A DNA stretch of 64,000 nucleotides, taken from contig NZ_JBGCCU010000032.1 in NCBI RefSeq assembly GCF_041261445.1, positions 1-64,000 on the forward strand, written 5' to 3'. This DNA is from Catenulispora sp. EB89. GTDB taxonomy: Bacteria > Actinomycetota > Actinomycetes > Streptomycetales > Catenulisporaceae. Shown one piece after another: positions 56,328-64,000 of this stretch. A program made the position numbers and the translations under genes. Numbering within the stretch: the first letter of the stretch is position 1; every line of letters starts with the position of its first letter. Under the pieces are notes generated by a model. The model did not search any database. It was not told the DNA's origin and worked only from the letters and a program-made list of their open reading frames with translations.

Positions 56328-58361
56328 TCAGCCGGCGAGCCCCCGCGCCCGCAGCATCGGCTCCACCTCCGGCGCGCGCCCCCGGAACTCCGCGAACGCC
56401 GCCATCAGGTCCACACTCCCGCCGCGCGAGAGCACCGCGCGCCGGAACGCCTCGCCGCTCTCGCGGATCGAGCGCCCCTGCGACACGCCCTCCTTGAACC
56501 AGTCGACCGTGTCCTTGTCCAGGACCTCGCTCCACAAGTACGAGTAGTAGCCGGCGCCGTAGCCGTTGCCCCAGATGTGCGCGAAGTAGCTGCTCCGGTA
56601 CCGCGACGGGATCTCCGGCACCAGCAGCCCGTACCGAGTGAGCGCGGCGGCCTCGAAGTCCTTGGCGTCGCCGGGCTCCGCGCCGGCCGGCAGCGTGTGC
56701 CAGGCCCAGTCCAGCATTACCGCGCCGAGGATCTCCACCGTCGCGAAGCCCTGCCCGAACTTCTCCGCCTCGGCCATTCGCTCCAGCAGGTCCGCCGGCA
56801 CCGGCTCGCCGGTGCGGTAGTGCTTGGCGTAGTTCGCCAGCACCTCCGGCCATTCCGCCCACATCTCGTTCACCTGCGAGGGGTACTCGACGAAGTCGCG
56901 CGGCGTGCTCGTACCGGAGAACGTCGGGTGCTCCACGTCGGAGAACAGGCCGTGCAGCGTGTGCCCGAACTCGTGGAACAGCGTGCGGACCTCGTCCCAG
57001 GTCAGCAGCGTGGGCTCGCCGGCCGGGGGCTTGGCCACGTTCAGGTTGTTCACCACCACCGGCGCCTGCCCGAGCAGCCGCGACTGGTCGACGTAGTTCG
57101 TCATCCACGCCCCGCCGCGCTTGGAGCCGCGCGCGTAGAAGTCGCCGAGGAACAGCCCGATCCCGGAGCCGTCGGCGTCGAACACCTCCCAGATCCGCAC
57201 GTCCGGGTGGTACGCGACCAGGTCCGGACGCGCCTCGAACGTGATCCCGTACACCAGCTCCGCAGCGTGGAACACGCCGTTGATCAGCACGCTGTTCAGT
57301 TCCAGGTACGGCCGCAGGGCCTCGGAGTCGACGTCGTACTCGGCCCGACGCACCTTCTCGGAGTAGTACGTCCAGTCCCACGCCTCAAGGCTCTGCCCGG
57401 ACGGCAGGAGCGCGCGCAGCGCCTCGGCCTCCTTGGCCGCGTTGGCCACGGCGGTCGGGATCAGCCGCGCCATCAGGTCCTCGACGGCCGCGGTGGTCTT
57501 GGCCGTCCGGTCCTGGACCGCGTACTCGGCGTACGAACCGAAGCCCAGCAGAGCCGAGCGCTCGGCCCGCAGCTTCGCCATCTCCACCGCGATCGGCCCG
57601 TTGGTCTCCCAGGCCCGCTCCAGCGACGCCGCCAACAGCGCGCGCCGTGCCTCCCGGTCGTCGAGCGAGGCCAGCTGCGTCTGGTTGGAGAAGTTCTTCA
57701 GCGAGATGACGTACTTGCCGGGCAGCCCGACCGCCTCGCCGTTCTCCTTCGCCGCCGCGACCGCGTCCGCCGACAGACCCGCCAGCTGCTCGGCGGAGTC
57801 GAACACCTGCTGTCCGGCCTTGTTCGCGGCCAGCAGGTTGCGGTCGAAGTCCGTGGACAGCGCCGCCAGTTGCTCGTTGAGTTCCTTGAGCCGGTCCTTG
57901 TCGGACGGCGAGAGCTTCGCGCCGCCCCGGACGAAGTCGCCGTGGATCTTCTCCAGCAGGTGCAGCTCCACGTCGGTCAGTCCCAGGCGCGCACGGCGCT
58001 CGTAGAGGTCGTCGATCCGCGCGAACAACGCCGCGTCCAGGTTGATCGTGTCCAGGTGCGCGGCCCGGCGCGGACTGATCTCCTGCTCGATCGCCTGCAG
58101 GGCGTCGGAGGTGTCGGAGGACGTCTGCGGGAAGAACACCGCCTGGACCCGGTGCAGCAGCGTGCCGGAGCGTTCCATGGCGACGATCGTGTTCTCGAAC
58201 GTCGCCGGCTCCGGGTTCTCGGCGATCGTCTTGATCTCGGCCAGGTGCTCGGCGAAGCCCGCGTCGAACGCCGGGAGGTAGTGCTCCTCCCGGATGTCCG
58301 CGAAGGGCGGCAGCTCGTAGGGCAGCGTGCTGGCGACGTAAAACGGATTCTCGGTGGTCAC
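56328..58361 (-). CDS. M3-family oligopeptidase (Dcp/OpdA type)
   Basis: 677 aa cytoplasmic zinc peptidase that degrades short peptides. The active site is FHEFGHTLHGLFSDVEHPTFSGT (HExxH), with the third ligand in NEMWAEWP. The N-terminal PPFADIREEHYLPAFDAGFAEHL is diagnostic of the Dcp group. It begins with GTG at 58361 with no good ribosome-binding sequence; a TTAGAGT-like -10 just upstream suggests a leaderless mRNA. Complete. Confidence 0.92.
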   Translation of the reverse strand: MTTENPFYVASTLPYELPPFADIREEHYLPAFDAGFAEHLAEIKTIAENPEPATFENTIVAMERSGTLLHRVQAVFFPQTSSDTSDALQAIEQEISPRRAAHLDTINLDAALFARIDDLYERRARLGLTDVELHLLEKIHGDFVRGGAKLSPSDKDRLKELNEQLAALSTDFDRNLLAANKAGQQVFDSAEQLAGLSADAVAAAKENGEAVGLPGKYVISLKNFSNQTQLASLDDREARRALLAASLERAWETNGPIAVEMAKLRAERSALLGFGSYAEYAVQDRTAKTTAAVEDLMARLIPTAVANAAKEAEALRALLPSGQSLEAWDWTYYSEKVRRAEYDVDSEALRPYLELNSVLINGVFHAAELVYGITFEARPDLVAYHPDVRIWEVFDADGSGIGLFLGDFYARGSKRGGAWMTNYVDQSRLLGQAPVVVNNLNVAKPPAGEPTLLTWDEVRTLFHEFGHTLHGLFSDVEHPTFSGTSTPRDFVEYPSQVNEMWAEWPEVLANYAKHYRTGEPVPADLLERMAEAEKFGQGFATVEILGAVMLDWAWHTLPAGAEPGDAKDFEAAALTRYGLLVPEIPSRYRSSYFAHIWGNGYGAGYYSYLWSEVLDKDTVDWFKEGVSQGRSIRESGEAFRRAVLSRGGSVDLMAAFAEFRGRAPEVEPMLRARGLAG

Positions 58362-58411
58362 GCTCCCGACTCTAACGCTCGGTAGGTAGTGGGTCGAAAG
58401 CGGTTTGGTCG

Positions 58412-59005
58412 TTACCGCTGCCGTGCTTGGTGGGACGTCGGCGGGGCGGGGGCTGTTGCCGCCGTCGATGCCGCGGCCGTTGCAGCCTTCGCGGCCGCCG
58501 TTGCCGCCGCGGTGCCAGCCGGGCTCGCCGCACCGCCGGCGCCGCGCAGGTGGCCGAAGATCAGGCTGGTCTCGGTGTGGCCGACGGCCGGGTGTGTCGT
58601 CAGGTGCTCCAGGACGAAGTCGCGCAGCGCGTCGGAGTCGGCGACGGCGATATGCAGCAGGTAGTCGTCGGCCCCGGCGACGTGCCAGACCCCGACGACG
58701 TCCGGCAGCGCCGGCACGTCCCGGATGAACTCCTGCACGCGCTCCCGGGTGTGTGCCCGCAGCCGTACCGCGATCATCGCCTGAAGCCCGCGCCCCAGCG
58801 CCGTCGGATCGATGTCGGCGTGGAAGCCGCGGATCACGCCGCGCTCGCGCAGCTGCCGGATCCGCGCCAAGCACGTGGACGGAGCGATGCCCACCGCGTC
58901 GGCGATGGCGTTGTTCGGGGTGCGCGCGTCGGCCGCCAGCACCGCCAGGATCGCGCGGTCGACGTCGTCCAGGACCGGCCTGGGGGCTCGCAGATCGTTC
59001 GGCAT
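58412..59005 (-). CDS. Lrp/AsnC-family transcriptional regulator
   Basis: 197 aa. N-terminal helix-turn-helix VDRAILAVLAADARTPNNAIADAVGIAPSTCLARIRQLRERGVIRGF, then a RAM effector domain (GVWHVAGADDYLLHIAVAD). The last 45 residues are an Ala-rich tail (TAAATAAAKAATAAA) from a GCC repeat, beyond the usual 150-residue length. It is divergent from a methionine/cystathionine lyase-type gene, which it probably regulates in response to an amino acid. Confidence 0.9.
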   Translation of the reverse strand: MPNDLRAPRPVLDDVDRAILAVLAADARTPNNAIADAVGIAPSTCLARIRQLRERGVIRGFHADIDPTALGRGLQAMIAVRLRAHTRERVQEFIRDVPALPDVVGVWHVAGADDYLLHIAVADSDALRDFVLEHLTTHPAVGHTETSLIFGHLRGAGGAASPAGTAAATAAAKAATAAASTAATAPAPPTSHQARQR

Positions 59006-59026
59006 ACCGCTCAGTGTTACCGATGC

Positions 59027-59043
59027 CACTGAATCTTTCAATG
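59027..59043. promoter_or_regulatory. Probable Lrp/AsnC operator
   Basis: CAcTGAAtctTTCAaTG is a 17-bp inverted repeat in the AT-richer gap between the divergent regulator and lyase genes. Its size and AT-rich centre suit an Lrp-type dimer site. Confidence 0.55.
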
Positions 59044-59115
59044 AACAGAGCGACAGAGGCAGAATCTTGTTCGCGATACTTTCCATCTTGCCGATGTATC
59101 TTCAACAATGACCGC

Positions 59116-60288
59116 ATGCTCCCCGCCTCCGCGCTCCCCGACACCATCGCCGTCCACGCCGGCCGGGACGATCTGACCGCCCTCGGCGTCCACGTCCCCC
59201 CGATCGACCTGTCGACCACCAACCCGCTGCCGAACGTCGGCGTCGGCGGCGACAGCTACGAGACGCTGGCCACCGGCGGCACCCCGATCAGCGGCGGCAG
59301 CCACGTCTACCAGCGGTTGTGGAACCCGACGACCGCGCGGTTCGAGGAAGCGCTGGCGCGGATGGAGAACACCGAGGCCGCGGTCGCGTTCGCCTCCGGC
59401 ATGGCCGCGATCACCGCGTGCCTGCTGGCCGCCGCGGCCGAGGGCAAGCGGCACGTCGTGGCCGTACGGCCGCTCTACGGCGGCAGCGACCACCTGCTGG
59501 CCAGCGGTCTGCTCGGGACCGAGGTGACGTGGGCCGCCGCCGACGGCATCGCCGCCGCGCTCCGTCCCGACACCGGCCTGGTGATCCTGGAGACGCCGGC
59601 GAACCCGACACTGGAGCTGCTGGACCTAGCGCGCGTCGCCGAACAGTGCGGCGACGTTCCGCTGCTGGTGGACAACACCTTCGCGACACCGGTCCTGCAG
59701 AAGCCCGCCGACTTCGGCGCGACGCTGGTCGTGCACAGCGCCACGAAGTACCTCGGCGGCCACGGCGACGTCCTGGCCGGCGCGGTCGCGACCACCGCGG
59801 CCTGGGCCGAGCGGCTGCGCCCGGTCCGCGCCATCACCGGCTCGGTACTGCACCCGCTGTCGTCGTACCTCCTGCACCGCGGCCTGCAGACGCTGCCGCT
59901 GCGCGTCCGGCACCAGTCGCAGAACGCCGAGAAGCTGGTCGACCGCCTGCTGGCCAACCCGGCGGTCGAGCGCGTGTACTACCCGGGACTCGCCGAGTGC
60001 GACCCGCAGCAGCTGGTCGGACGGCAGATGGCCGGCCCCGGCGCCGTGTTCGCCATGGCGGTGCGCGGCGGCTACGACGCGGCGGCGCGCGCGGCGGACT
60101 CGGTGCGGCTGATCACGCACGCGGTGTCGCTCGGCGGCGTGGACACGCTGATCCAGCACCCGGCGTCGCTCACGCACCGGCCGGTCGCCGCGGACGCCAA
60201 GCCGCACGCTTCGGTGCTGCGAGTATCGGTCGGGCTGGAGGATCCGGAGGACTTGTACGCGGACCTGGAGCGTGCGCTGCGGTCCTAG
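59116..60288 (+). CDS. Cys/Met-metabolism PLP enzyme (methionine gamma-lyase/cystathionine gamma-lyase type)
   Basis: 390 aa. The PLP Lys is in HSATKYLGGHGD; the conserved ETPANPTLE and VDNTFATPVLQKP segments are present. C-terminal SLGGVDTLIQHPASLTH is typical of gamma-lyases. It cleaves methionine or cystathionine with release of a thiol and ammonia, or makes cystathionine; sequence alone does not decide. It starts at the ATG at 59116, divergent from the Lrp-type regulator. Confidence 0.9.
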   Translation: MLPASALPDTIAVHAGRDDLTALGVHVPPIDLSTTNPLPNVGVGGDSYETLATGGTPISGGSHVYQRLWNPTTARFEEALARMENTEAAVAFASGMAAITACLLAAAAEGKRHVVAVRPLYGGSDHLLASGLLGTEVTWAAADGIAAALRPDTGLVILETPANPTLELLDLARVAEQCGDVPLLVDNTFATPVLQKPADFGATLVVHSATKYLGGHGDVLAGAVATTAAWAERLRPVRAITGSVLHPLSSYLLHRGLQTLPLRVRHQSQNAEKLVDRLLANPAVERVYYPGLAECDPQQLVGRQMAGPGAVFAMAVRGGYDAAARAADSVRLITHAVSLGGVDTLIQHPASLTHRPVAADAKPHASVLRVSVGLEDPEDLYADLERALRS

Positions 60289-60289
60289 G

Positions 60290-60382
60290 GACGACGTGGC
60301 TGCCGCGCGCTGTCCGGGCGTCGGCTGGGCCGCCGTCGCGCGACGGTCGAGCCGCCGTCGCGCGCTGTCCGGGCGTCGGCTT
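60290..60382. repeat. Direct repeats after the lyase gene
   Basis: A 23-bp sequence (CGCGCGCTGTCCGGGCGTCG core) occurs at 60304-60326 and 60359-60381. Between them GCCGCCGTCGCGCG occurs twice. No hairpin dominates. Confidence 0.8.
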
Positions 60383-60410
60383 CACGGCGCCGGAGCGCGA
60401 AGATGGAGAC

Positions 60411-60926
60411 ATGATTCTGCCCTCCGAACGCGACCCCCGACTGATCACCATCCGACGCGGCGGAACGTTGACCGACGAGCACCACCAACTGCTCGCGGAG
60501 TGGGCGGCACAGTGTGCGGAGCACGTACTGCCCCTGTTCGAGCAGGAAGCGCCCGAAGACCCGCGGCCCCGCGACGCGATCGCGGTCGGCCGCGCCTGGA
60601 TCCGCGGCGAGGTACGTATGACGGACGCGCACAACACCGCGTTCGTAGCCAACGCCGCAGCCAAGGGCCGACCGGCCCCGGCGAAGTTCGCGGCGCTCGC
60701 AGCCGGCCAGGCAGTGGCGGTAGCGCACGTCGCGGCACACGATCTGGGCGCCGCGGCGTACGCGATCAGGGCGGCGGTCGCAGCGGCCCCGAAGGCGGAC
60801 GCGGAGTCGGCGCGCCTGGGGGAGCGCGACTGGCAGCGGGACCGGATCCCCGCCGAGCTGCGGGAGCTGGTGCTTGAGGATCAGCGGCTGCGGAGCCCGA
60901 TCTGCTGGAACGTGTTCGACGACTGA
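60411..60926 (+). CDS. Imm5-like putative immunity protein
   Basis: 171 aa helical cytoplasmic protein. The blocks TLTDEHHQLLAEWAAQCAEHVLPLFE, RPRDAIAVGRAWIRGEV, GQAVAVAHVAAHDLGAAAYAIRAA and ERDWQRDRIP match a family annotated as putative (Imm5-type) immunity proteins. No toxin gene is adjacent, so it may be an orphan immunity gene or have another role. Its 3' end overlaps the convergent exonuclease gene by 46 bp. Confidence 0.7.
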   Translation: MILPSERDPRLITIRRGGTLTDEHHQLLAEWAAQCAEHVLPLFEQEAPEDPRPRDAIAVGRAWIRGEVRMTDAHNTAFVANAAAKGRPAPAKFAALAAGQAVAVAHVAAHDLGAAAYAIRAAVAAAPKADAESARLGERDWQRDRIPAELRELVLEDQRLRSPICWNVFDD

Positions 60927-61525
60927 TCGGGTGACCGGTGAGCGCCTGGCAGGGTGGAGTTCGCCGCCTCCGGCCAAGCGCGCCGCGCCATCATCAGCAG
61001 CACCAGCGCCGCGATGTTCCAGGCGTCGTCGGCGCCGCAGTGGTGCCGGCCCTCCATCGGGAGTCGTGCGACGTCCAGCGCCCGGTGCATGCCGACGCCC
61101 TTCGGCCAGCCGTTGGCGAGGGCGAACTGCTGTTTGGCATTGGTGTGCGCAGCGGCGAAGGGGTAGCGCACGGCCGTCGCGTCGCATTGGCGCTGGAACT
61201 GCTTGCGGTCGTAGTCGCCCCAGCTCGCCCACGGCCGCGAATCCGCGTAGTGCTGCCGGCGCAGCTGGTCGCAGGCCTCGGCGAAGGTCACTCCGGTGTC
61301 GACCTGCTCTTGTGTCAGCCCCGTGAGCTCCGTGCAGAACTCGCTCACCGTCGAGCGCTCCGGCCGGACCATGATCTGGTGCTTCTCGACGCGGACGCGT
61401 TCCTGGACGTCGACGACCGTGAGGCCGACCTCGATGATCTCGGACACCTGGCCCGGCGGTGTCTTGCCGACCCAGCACGTGGCCTCCACGTCGACCACGT
61501 TCAGGTACCGTCCGTACGTCTCCAT
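60881..61525 (-). CDS. DEDDh-type 3'-5' exonuclease (ERI-1/KapD-like)
   Basis: 214 aa. Exonuclease motifs: ExoI NVVDVEATC (D and E), ExoII near SWGDYDRKQF (D), ExoIII HHCGADDAWNIAAL (H...D). The spacing and TELTGLTQEQVD insert fit the ERI-1/Snipper/KapD subgroup, which trims RNA or DNA 3' ends. It starts at 61525 (METYGRYLNV). The C-terminal 45 residues extend past the domain and overlap the convergent gene. Confidence 0.87.
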   Translation of the reverse strand: METYGRYLNVVDVEATCWVGKTPPGQVSEIIEVGLTVVDVQERVRVEKHQIMVRPERSTVSEFCTELTGLTQEQVDTGVTFAEACDQLRRQHYADSRPWASWGDYDRKQFQRQCDATAVRYPFAAAHTNAKQQFALANGWPKGVGMHRALDVARLPMEGRHHCGADDAWNIAALVLLMMARRAWPEAANSTLPGAHRSPDQSSNTFQQIGLRSR

Positions 61526-61624
61526 GCTGGGGAGGGTAGATCGGAGCGGGCATGGGGCGCTGTCGATTATTAGCTGGCCATGCGCCGAAACATCGGGGAA
61601 ACGACGCGGTTTTAGCCTGCGATC

Positions 61625-62131
61625 ATGACCGCGCCCATCAGGACTGTGCCCATGACGTCCGCCCACGCCGCCGACGTCCTGCGCATCTACCAGCACGGCA
61701 TCGACGAGGGGAACGCCACGTTCGAGACGGCCGCGCCGACCTGGGACGTCTTCGACGCCGGGAAGATGGCCGAGCACCGCTTCGTGGCGCTGGCAGCGGC
61801 CGCGCCCGCAGTACTCGGCTACGTCGCCGTCTCCGCCGTCTCGAAACGTCCCTGCTACGCCGGCGTCGTCGAACTCACCGTCTACGTCGCGCCCGAAGCC
61901 CGCTGCCGAGGCGTCGGCAACAGGCTGCTCAGCACACTGATCGCATCCACCGAGGCGGCCGGGATCTGGACCATCAACGCGGGCATCTTCCCCGAGAACA
62001 CCGCGAGCCTCGTCCTGCACGAACGCCACGGCTTCCGCGTCCTGGGACGGCAGCAACGCATCGGCAAGACCGCCGCCGGAGTCTGGCGCGACGTGGTGCT
62101 CCTCGAACGCCGCAGCCCGCTCGTCGAGTAG
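61625..62131 (+). CDS. Phosphinothricin/methionine-sulfone-type N-acetyltransferase
   Basis: 168 aa GNAT. The family signature is nearly complete: IYQHGIDEGNATFET, PTWDVFD, CYAGVVELTVYVAPEARCRGVGNRLL, GIWTINAGIFPENTASLVLHERHGFRVLG and GVWRDVVLLERRS. These enzymes acetylate phosphinothricin, methionine sulfone/sulfoximine or related amino-acid analogues. Natural substrates are usually unknown. It stands alone, divergent from the exonuclease gene. Confidence 0.9.
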   Translation: MTAPIRTVPMTSAHAADVLRIYQHGIDEGNATFETAAPTWDVFDAGKMAEHRFVALAAAAPAVLGYVAVSAVSKRPCYAGVVELTVYVAPEARCRGVGNRLLSTLIASTEAAGIWTINAGIFPENTASLVLHERHGFRVLGRQQRIGKTAAGVWRDVVLLERRSPLVE

Positions 62132-62222
62132 CTGCACGCTTGTTACCCCGACCCTTACCGCGTTGATATCTTCCGCCCGCATGCTGGTCTCACCACCACG
62201 CAGGAACGGGGAGAGCAGCGCA

Positions 62223-62690
62223 GTGAGATTCGTCGACATCGAGGTGACCGGGACCGGCAACTCGATCAACCCCCTGGCCTACCTGGACCAGCTCGCCGAC
62301 CTCGCCCCGCAGCTCCCGCCCGGCGCCCGGGCCTTCGCCACGGACCCGGACCACTACGACTTCCACGGCGAGCGCTGCGTCAAGGACCTGAAGATCGAGC
62401 AGCTGCGCTTCGGCGCGGACGACGACGGCGCCACCTTCGAGATCCACTTCCGCCACAACTGCTGGAAGCACGAGGAGGACCTGCGGATCACCTACCGCCG
62501 CCTGTCCGCCCTCACCCTGGGCAACGACCCCGACGACAAGTGGGGCGACCAGATCGTCATCCTCGACGAGGTCCTCCCGCACGAGCGCGGATGCAGCCAC
62601 GAGATCGCCTGCCACACCGGCACGCTGACGATCGTGTGCGGGGACCTGGACGCGGTGTGGGTCCCGGCCGACTGCCCCGAGCAGGAGTAG
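62223..62690 (+). CDS. Hypothetical cytoplasmic protein
   Basis: 155 aa from a GTG at 62223 preceded by GGGGAG. Unrecognised. It is acidic, with FATDPDHYDFHGERCVKDL and HNCWKHEEDLRITYRRLSAL blocks and a C-terminal HEIACHTGTLTIVCGDLDAVWVP. Four Cys and several His are scattered, not in a clear finger. A start at 62163 would lack a good ribosome-binding sequence. Confidence 0.6.
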   Translation: MRFVDIEVTGTGNSINPLAYLDQLADLAPQLPPGARAFATDPDHYDFHGERCVKDLKIEQLRFGADDDGATFEIHFRHNCWKHEEDLRITYRRLSALTLGNDPDDKWGDQIVILDEVLPHERGCSHEIACHTGTLTIVCGDLDAVWVPADCPEQE

Positions 62691-62764
62691 CAGGCGCGCC
62701 GGCAGTAGGAGGCTGTCCAGTAGGACGCCGTTCAAGCAGTAGCACGGGGAGCAAGACACCGACT

Positions 62765-64000
62765 CTAGGCGTCGGCCGCGTACACCTCCACCCCTTCGAC
62801 GAACGTCCGGAGTACCCGCGCCTCACCGATCTCCCACGCCGGTCCCTCGAACGGATCCCGATCCAGCACCACCAGGTCGGCGAGCTTCCCGACCTCGACC
62901 GAACCGGTCACATCATCCAACCGGTTCACGTATGCCGACCCCGCCGTATAAGCAGCGATCGCCTGCCCCAACTCCAGCCGCTCCGCCGGGTAGAACACCT
63001 TGCGCGCCGCGAACTCCTCCGCCGACAGCCCCGGCTCCACCCGGTTCACCGCCGTGTGAATCCCCCACAACGGGTTCGGCGACGTCACCGACCAGTCCGA
63101 CCCCGCCGCGATCGTCGCCCCCGCACGGCTCAGCGACCCGAACGGGTACTGCCACCCGGCCCGCTCCTCACCCAGGAACGGAATGGTCAGCTCGTCCATC
63201 GACGGCTCGTGCGCTGCCCACAACGCCTGGATGTTCGCTGTGGCACCGAGCCGGCGGAAGCGTTCGATGTCCTTCGGGTGCACGACTTGCAGGTGCGCCA
63301 AGTGATGACGTCCACCGGGGCCGTTCGCGGCGCGCGCCGCCTCCAGCGCGTCCAGGGCGTTGCGTACAGCGCGGTCGCCAAGGGCGTGGAAGTGGACCTG
63401 GAAGCCCGCGGCATCGAGCTCGGTGACGTACGTCTTCAGTTTGTCGGGGTCGATGAAGTCCAGGCCCGCGTTGTCGGTGCTACAGCCGCAGCCGTCCAGG
63501 TACGGGCTCAGGAGAGCGGCGGTGTGGTTCTCGGCGACGCCGTCGAGCATGATCTTCACGGTCCGAGCGCGGAAACGTCCCGCCCCGGCTGCCTCGGCCG
63601 CCTCCCGCCGCTCCCGGAACAGCTCCAGCTGCTCCAAGCCGCTCTTGCGCTCCCACCACAGCGCGCCGGCGACCCGCGCGGTCAGAGCATCGGAAGTCGC
63701 CGCGTCCAGGTACGTCTCGAACACATCACCGACGCCCAGCCCGTCGCCGATCCATGCGTCCTGCCACGCCGTGATCCCGAATGAGTGCAGGTACGCCTGC
63801 CCGGCCAGCAGCCCTTCGGCCATCTCGTCCTTAGCAGGAACCGGCAGATGAGCGTTGACCAGCGCCATCGCGCCTTCCTGCAGGCAGCCGTTGGGTTCGC
63901 CGTCGGCATCGCGTTCGATCCGGCCGTCGAACGGGTCCGGCGTGTCCCGCGTGATGCCGCAGACCTCCAGCGCCTTGCTGTTGACCCACATCCCATGGAC
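62765..64000 (-). CDS. YtcJ-type amidohydrolase (partial, runs off the right edge)
   Basis: The 411 codons present are the C-terminal part of an Amidohydro_3/YtcJ metal-dependent hydrolase (full length about 540 aa). Visible features: MWVNSKALEVCGI, carboxylated-Lys/His region VKIMLDGVAEN, HFHALGDRAVRNALD, HLQVVHPKDIERF, GSDWSVTSPNPLWGIHTAVNR and the closing GKLADLVVLDRDPF. The family includes N-substituted formamide deformylase. The N-terminal metal ligands lie outside the window. Confidence 0.9.
   Translation of the reverse strand, partial: VHGMWVNSKALEVCGITRDTPDPFDGRIERDADGEPNGCLQEGAMALVNAHLPVPAKDEMAEGLLAGQAYLHSFGITAWQDAWIGDGLGVGDVFETYLDAATSDALTARVAGALWWERKSGLEQLELFRERREAAEAAGAGRFRARTVKIMLDGVAENHTAALLSPYLDGCGCSTDNAGLDFIDPDKLKTYVTELDAAGFQVHFHALGDRAVRNALDALEAARAANGPGGRHHLAHLQVVHPKDIERFRRLGATANIQALWAAHEPSMDELTIPFLGEERAGWQYPFGSLSRAGATIAAGSDWSVTSPNPLWGIHTAVNRVEPGLSAEEFAARKVFYPAERLELGQAIAAYTAGSAYVNRLDDVTGSVEVGKLADLVVLDRDPFEGPAWEIGEARVLRTFVEGVEVYAADA

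Noticed and set aside
56112-58385. Very long plus-strand open frame across the repeat array and the M3 peptidase gene
   Set aside because: It is antisense to a complete M3 peptidase with its active-site motif. High GC keeps many antisense frames open, and the translation is Arg/Gly-rich nonsense.

Overview
The window is 64 kb of very GC-rich DNA with tightly packed genes, many GTG/TTG starts and many 1-8 bp stop/start overlaps. The gene families (PPOX/F420-type oxidoreductase, WXG100-like proteins, STM4014/STM4015 proteins, a secreted dioxygenase with a chitin/cellulose-binding module, an AftA-like membrane protein) point to a filamentous actinomycete (Streptomyces/Catenulispora-like). That placement is inference from content, not from a marker gene. 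No rRNA, canonical tRNA, complete insertion sequence, CRISPR array or phage block was seen. The amidohydrolase at the right edge is cut by the window.

Layout. 0.1-6.1 kb: an oligopeptide/nickel-type ABC import operon (two permeases, a fused double ATPase, a lipoprotein binding protein). 6.5-15.9 kb: a methyltransferase, a HAD phosphatase, an IclR remnant, a bile-acid-type symporter divergent from its probable GntR regulator with two copies of its probable operator, an STM4015/STM4014 pair, a lipoprotein serine protease, and an AraC regulator with a secreted intradiol dioxygenase carrying a carbohydrate-binding module. 16.0-19.6 kb: a RecQ helicase fused to a phosphoribosyltransferase-like domain, divergent from a Shedu-type (SduA) nuclease. 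19.6-22.4 kb: a TetR regulator, a wrecked MFS gene and argS. 22.5-25.7 kb: a DUF3224 protein and a three-gene operon of a WXG100-like protein, a large secreted-effector-like protein and a lipoprotein. 25.8-31.2 kb: an ABC-2 exporter with a HAD phosphatase, a shattered aminoglycoside-phosphotransferase pseudogene, and a TetR/DHA2 efflux pair.

31.3-35.3 kb: mixed metabolic genes and a 116-bp element with perfect 21-bp inverted termini. 35.5-38.9 kb: the most unusual stretch. An SPFH/band-7 coiled-coil protein, a small dimeric-barrel protein and a conserved protein of unknown function are followed by about 300 bases of non-coding sequence. I read this as two tandem tRNA-like RNAs in circularly permuted order (T arm, 3' acceptor strand, 8-nt loop, 5' acceptor strand, D arm), closed by outer helices and followed by a strong terminator. 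Comparative-genomic work on RNA repair has linked SPFH/band-7 modules to a tRNA-like RNA, so this may be an RNA-damage sensing or repair locus; no ligase lies in the window.

38.9-49.6 kb: a Coq4-like protein, MFS, beta-lactamase-family hydrolase, YbaK deacylase, GNATs, Ogt, alpha/beta hydrolase, F420/PPOX protein, AftA-like membrane protein, SPOR-like small protein and ADP-ribosylglycohydrolase. 49.7-56.3 kb: one translationally coupled six-gene cassette: a TerY-type VWA protein, a PP2C phosphatase with a His/Pro-rich tail, a divergent protein kinase, a DA1-like HExxH peptidase, a divergent Hsp70 and a GrpE-like protein. It is preceded by a 94-bp palindrome-rich tandem array. 56.3-64 kb: M3 oligopeptidase, an Lrp/AsnC regulator divergent from a methionine gamma-lyase-type enzyme, an Imm5-like protein, a DEDDh exonuclease, a phosphinothricin-type acetyltransferase, a hypothetical protein and a partial YtcJ-type amidohydrolase.

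A recurring feature is short tandem repeats (7-16 bp, often 9 bp) at gene ends and junctions. Some extend into coding sequence as low-complexity tails or repeated N-termini.
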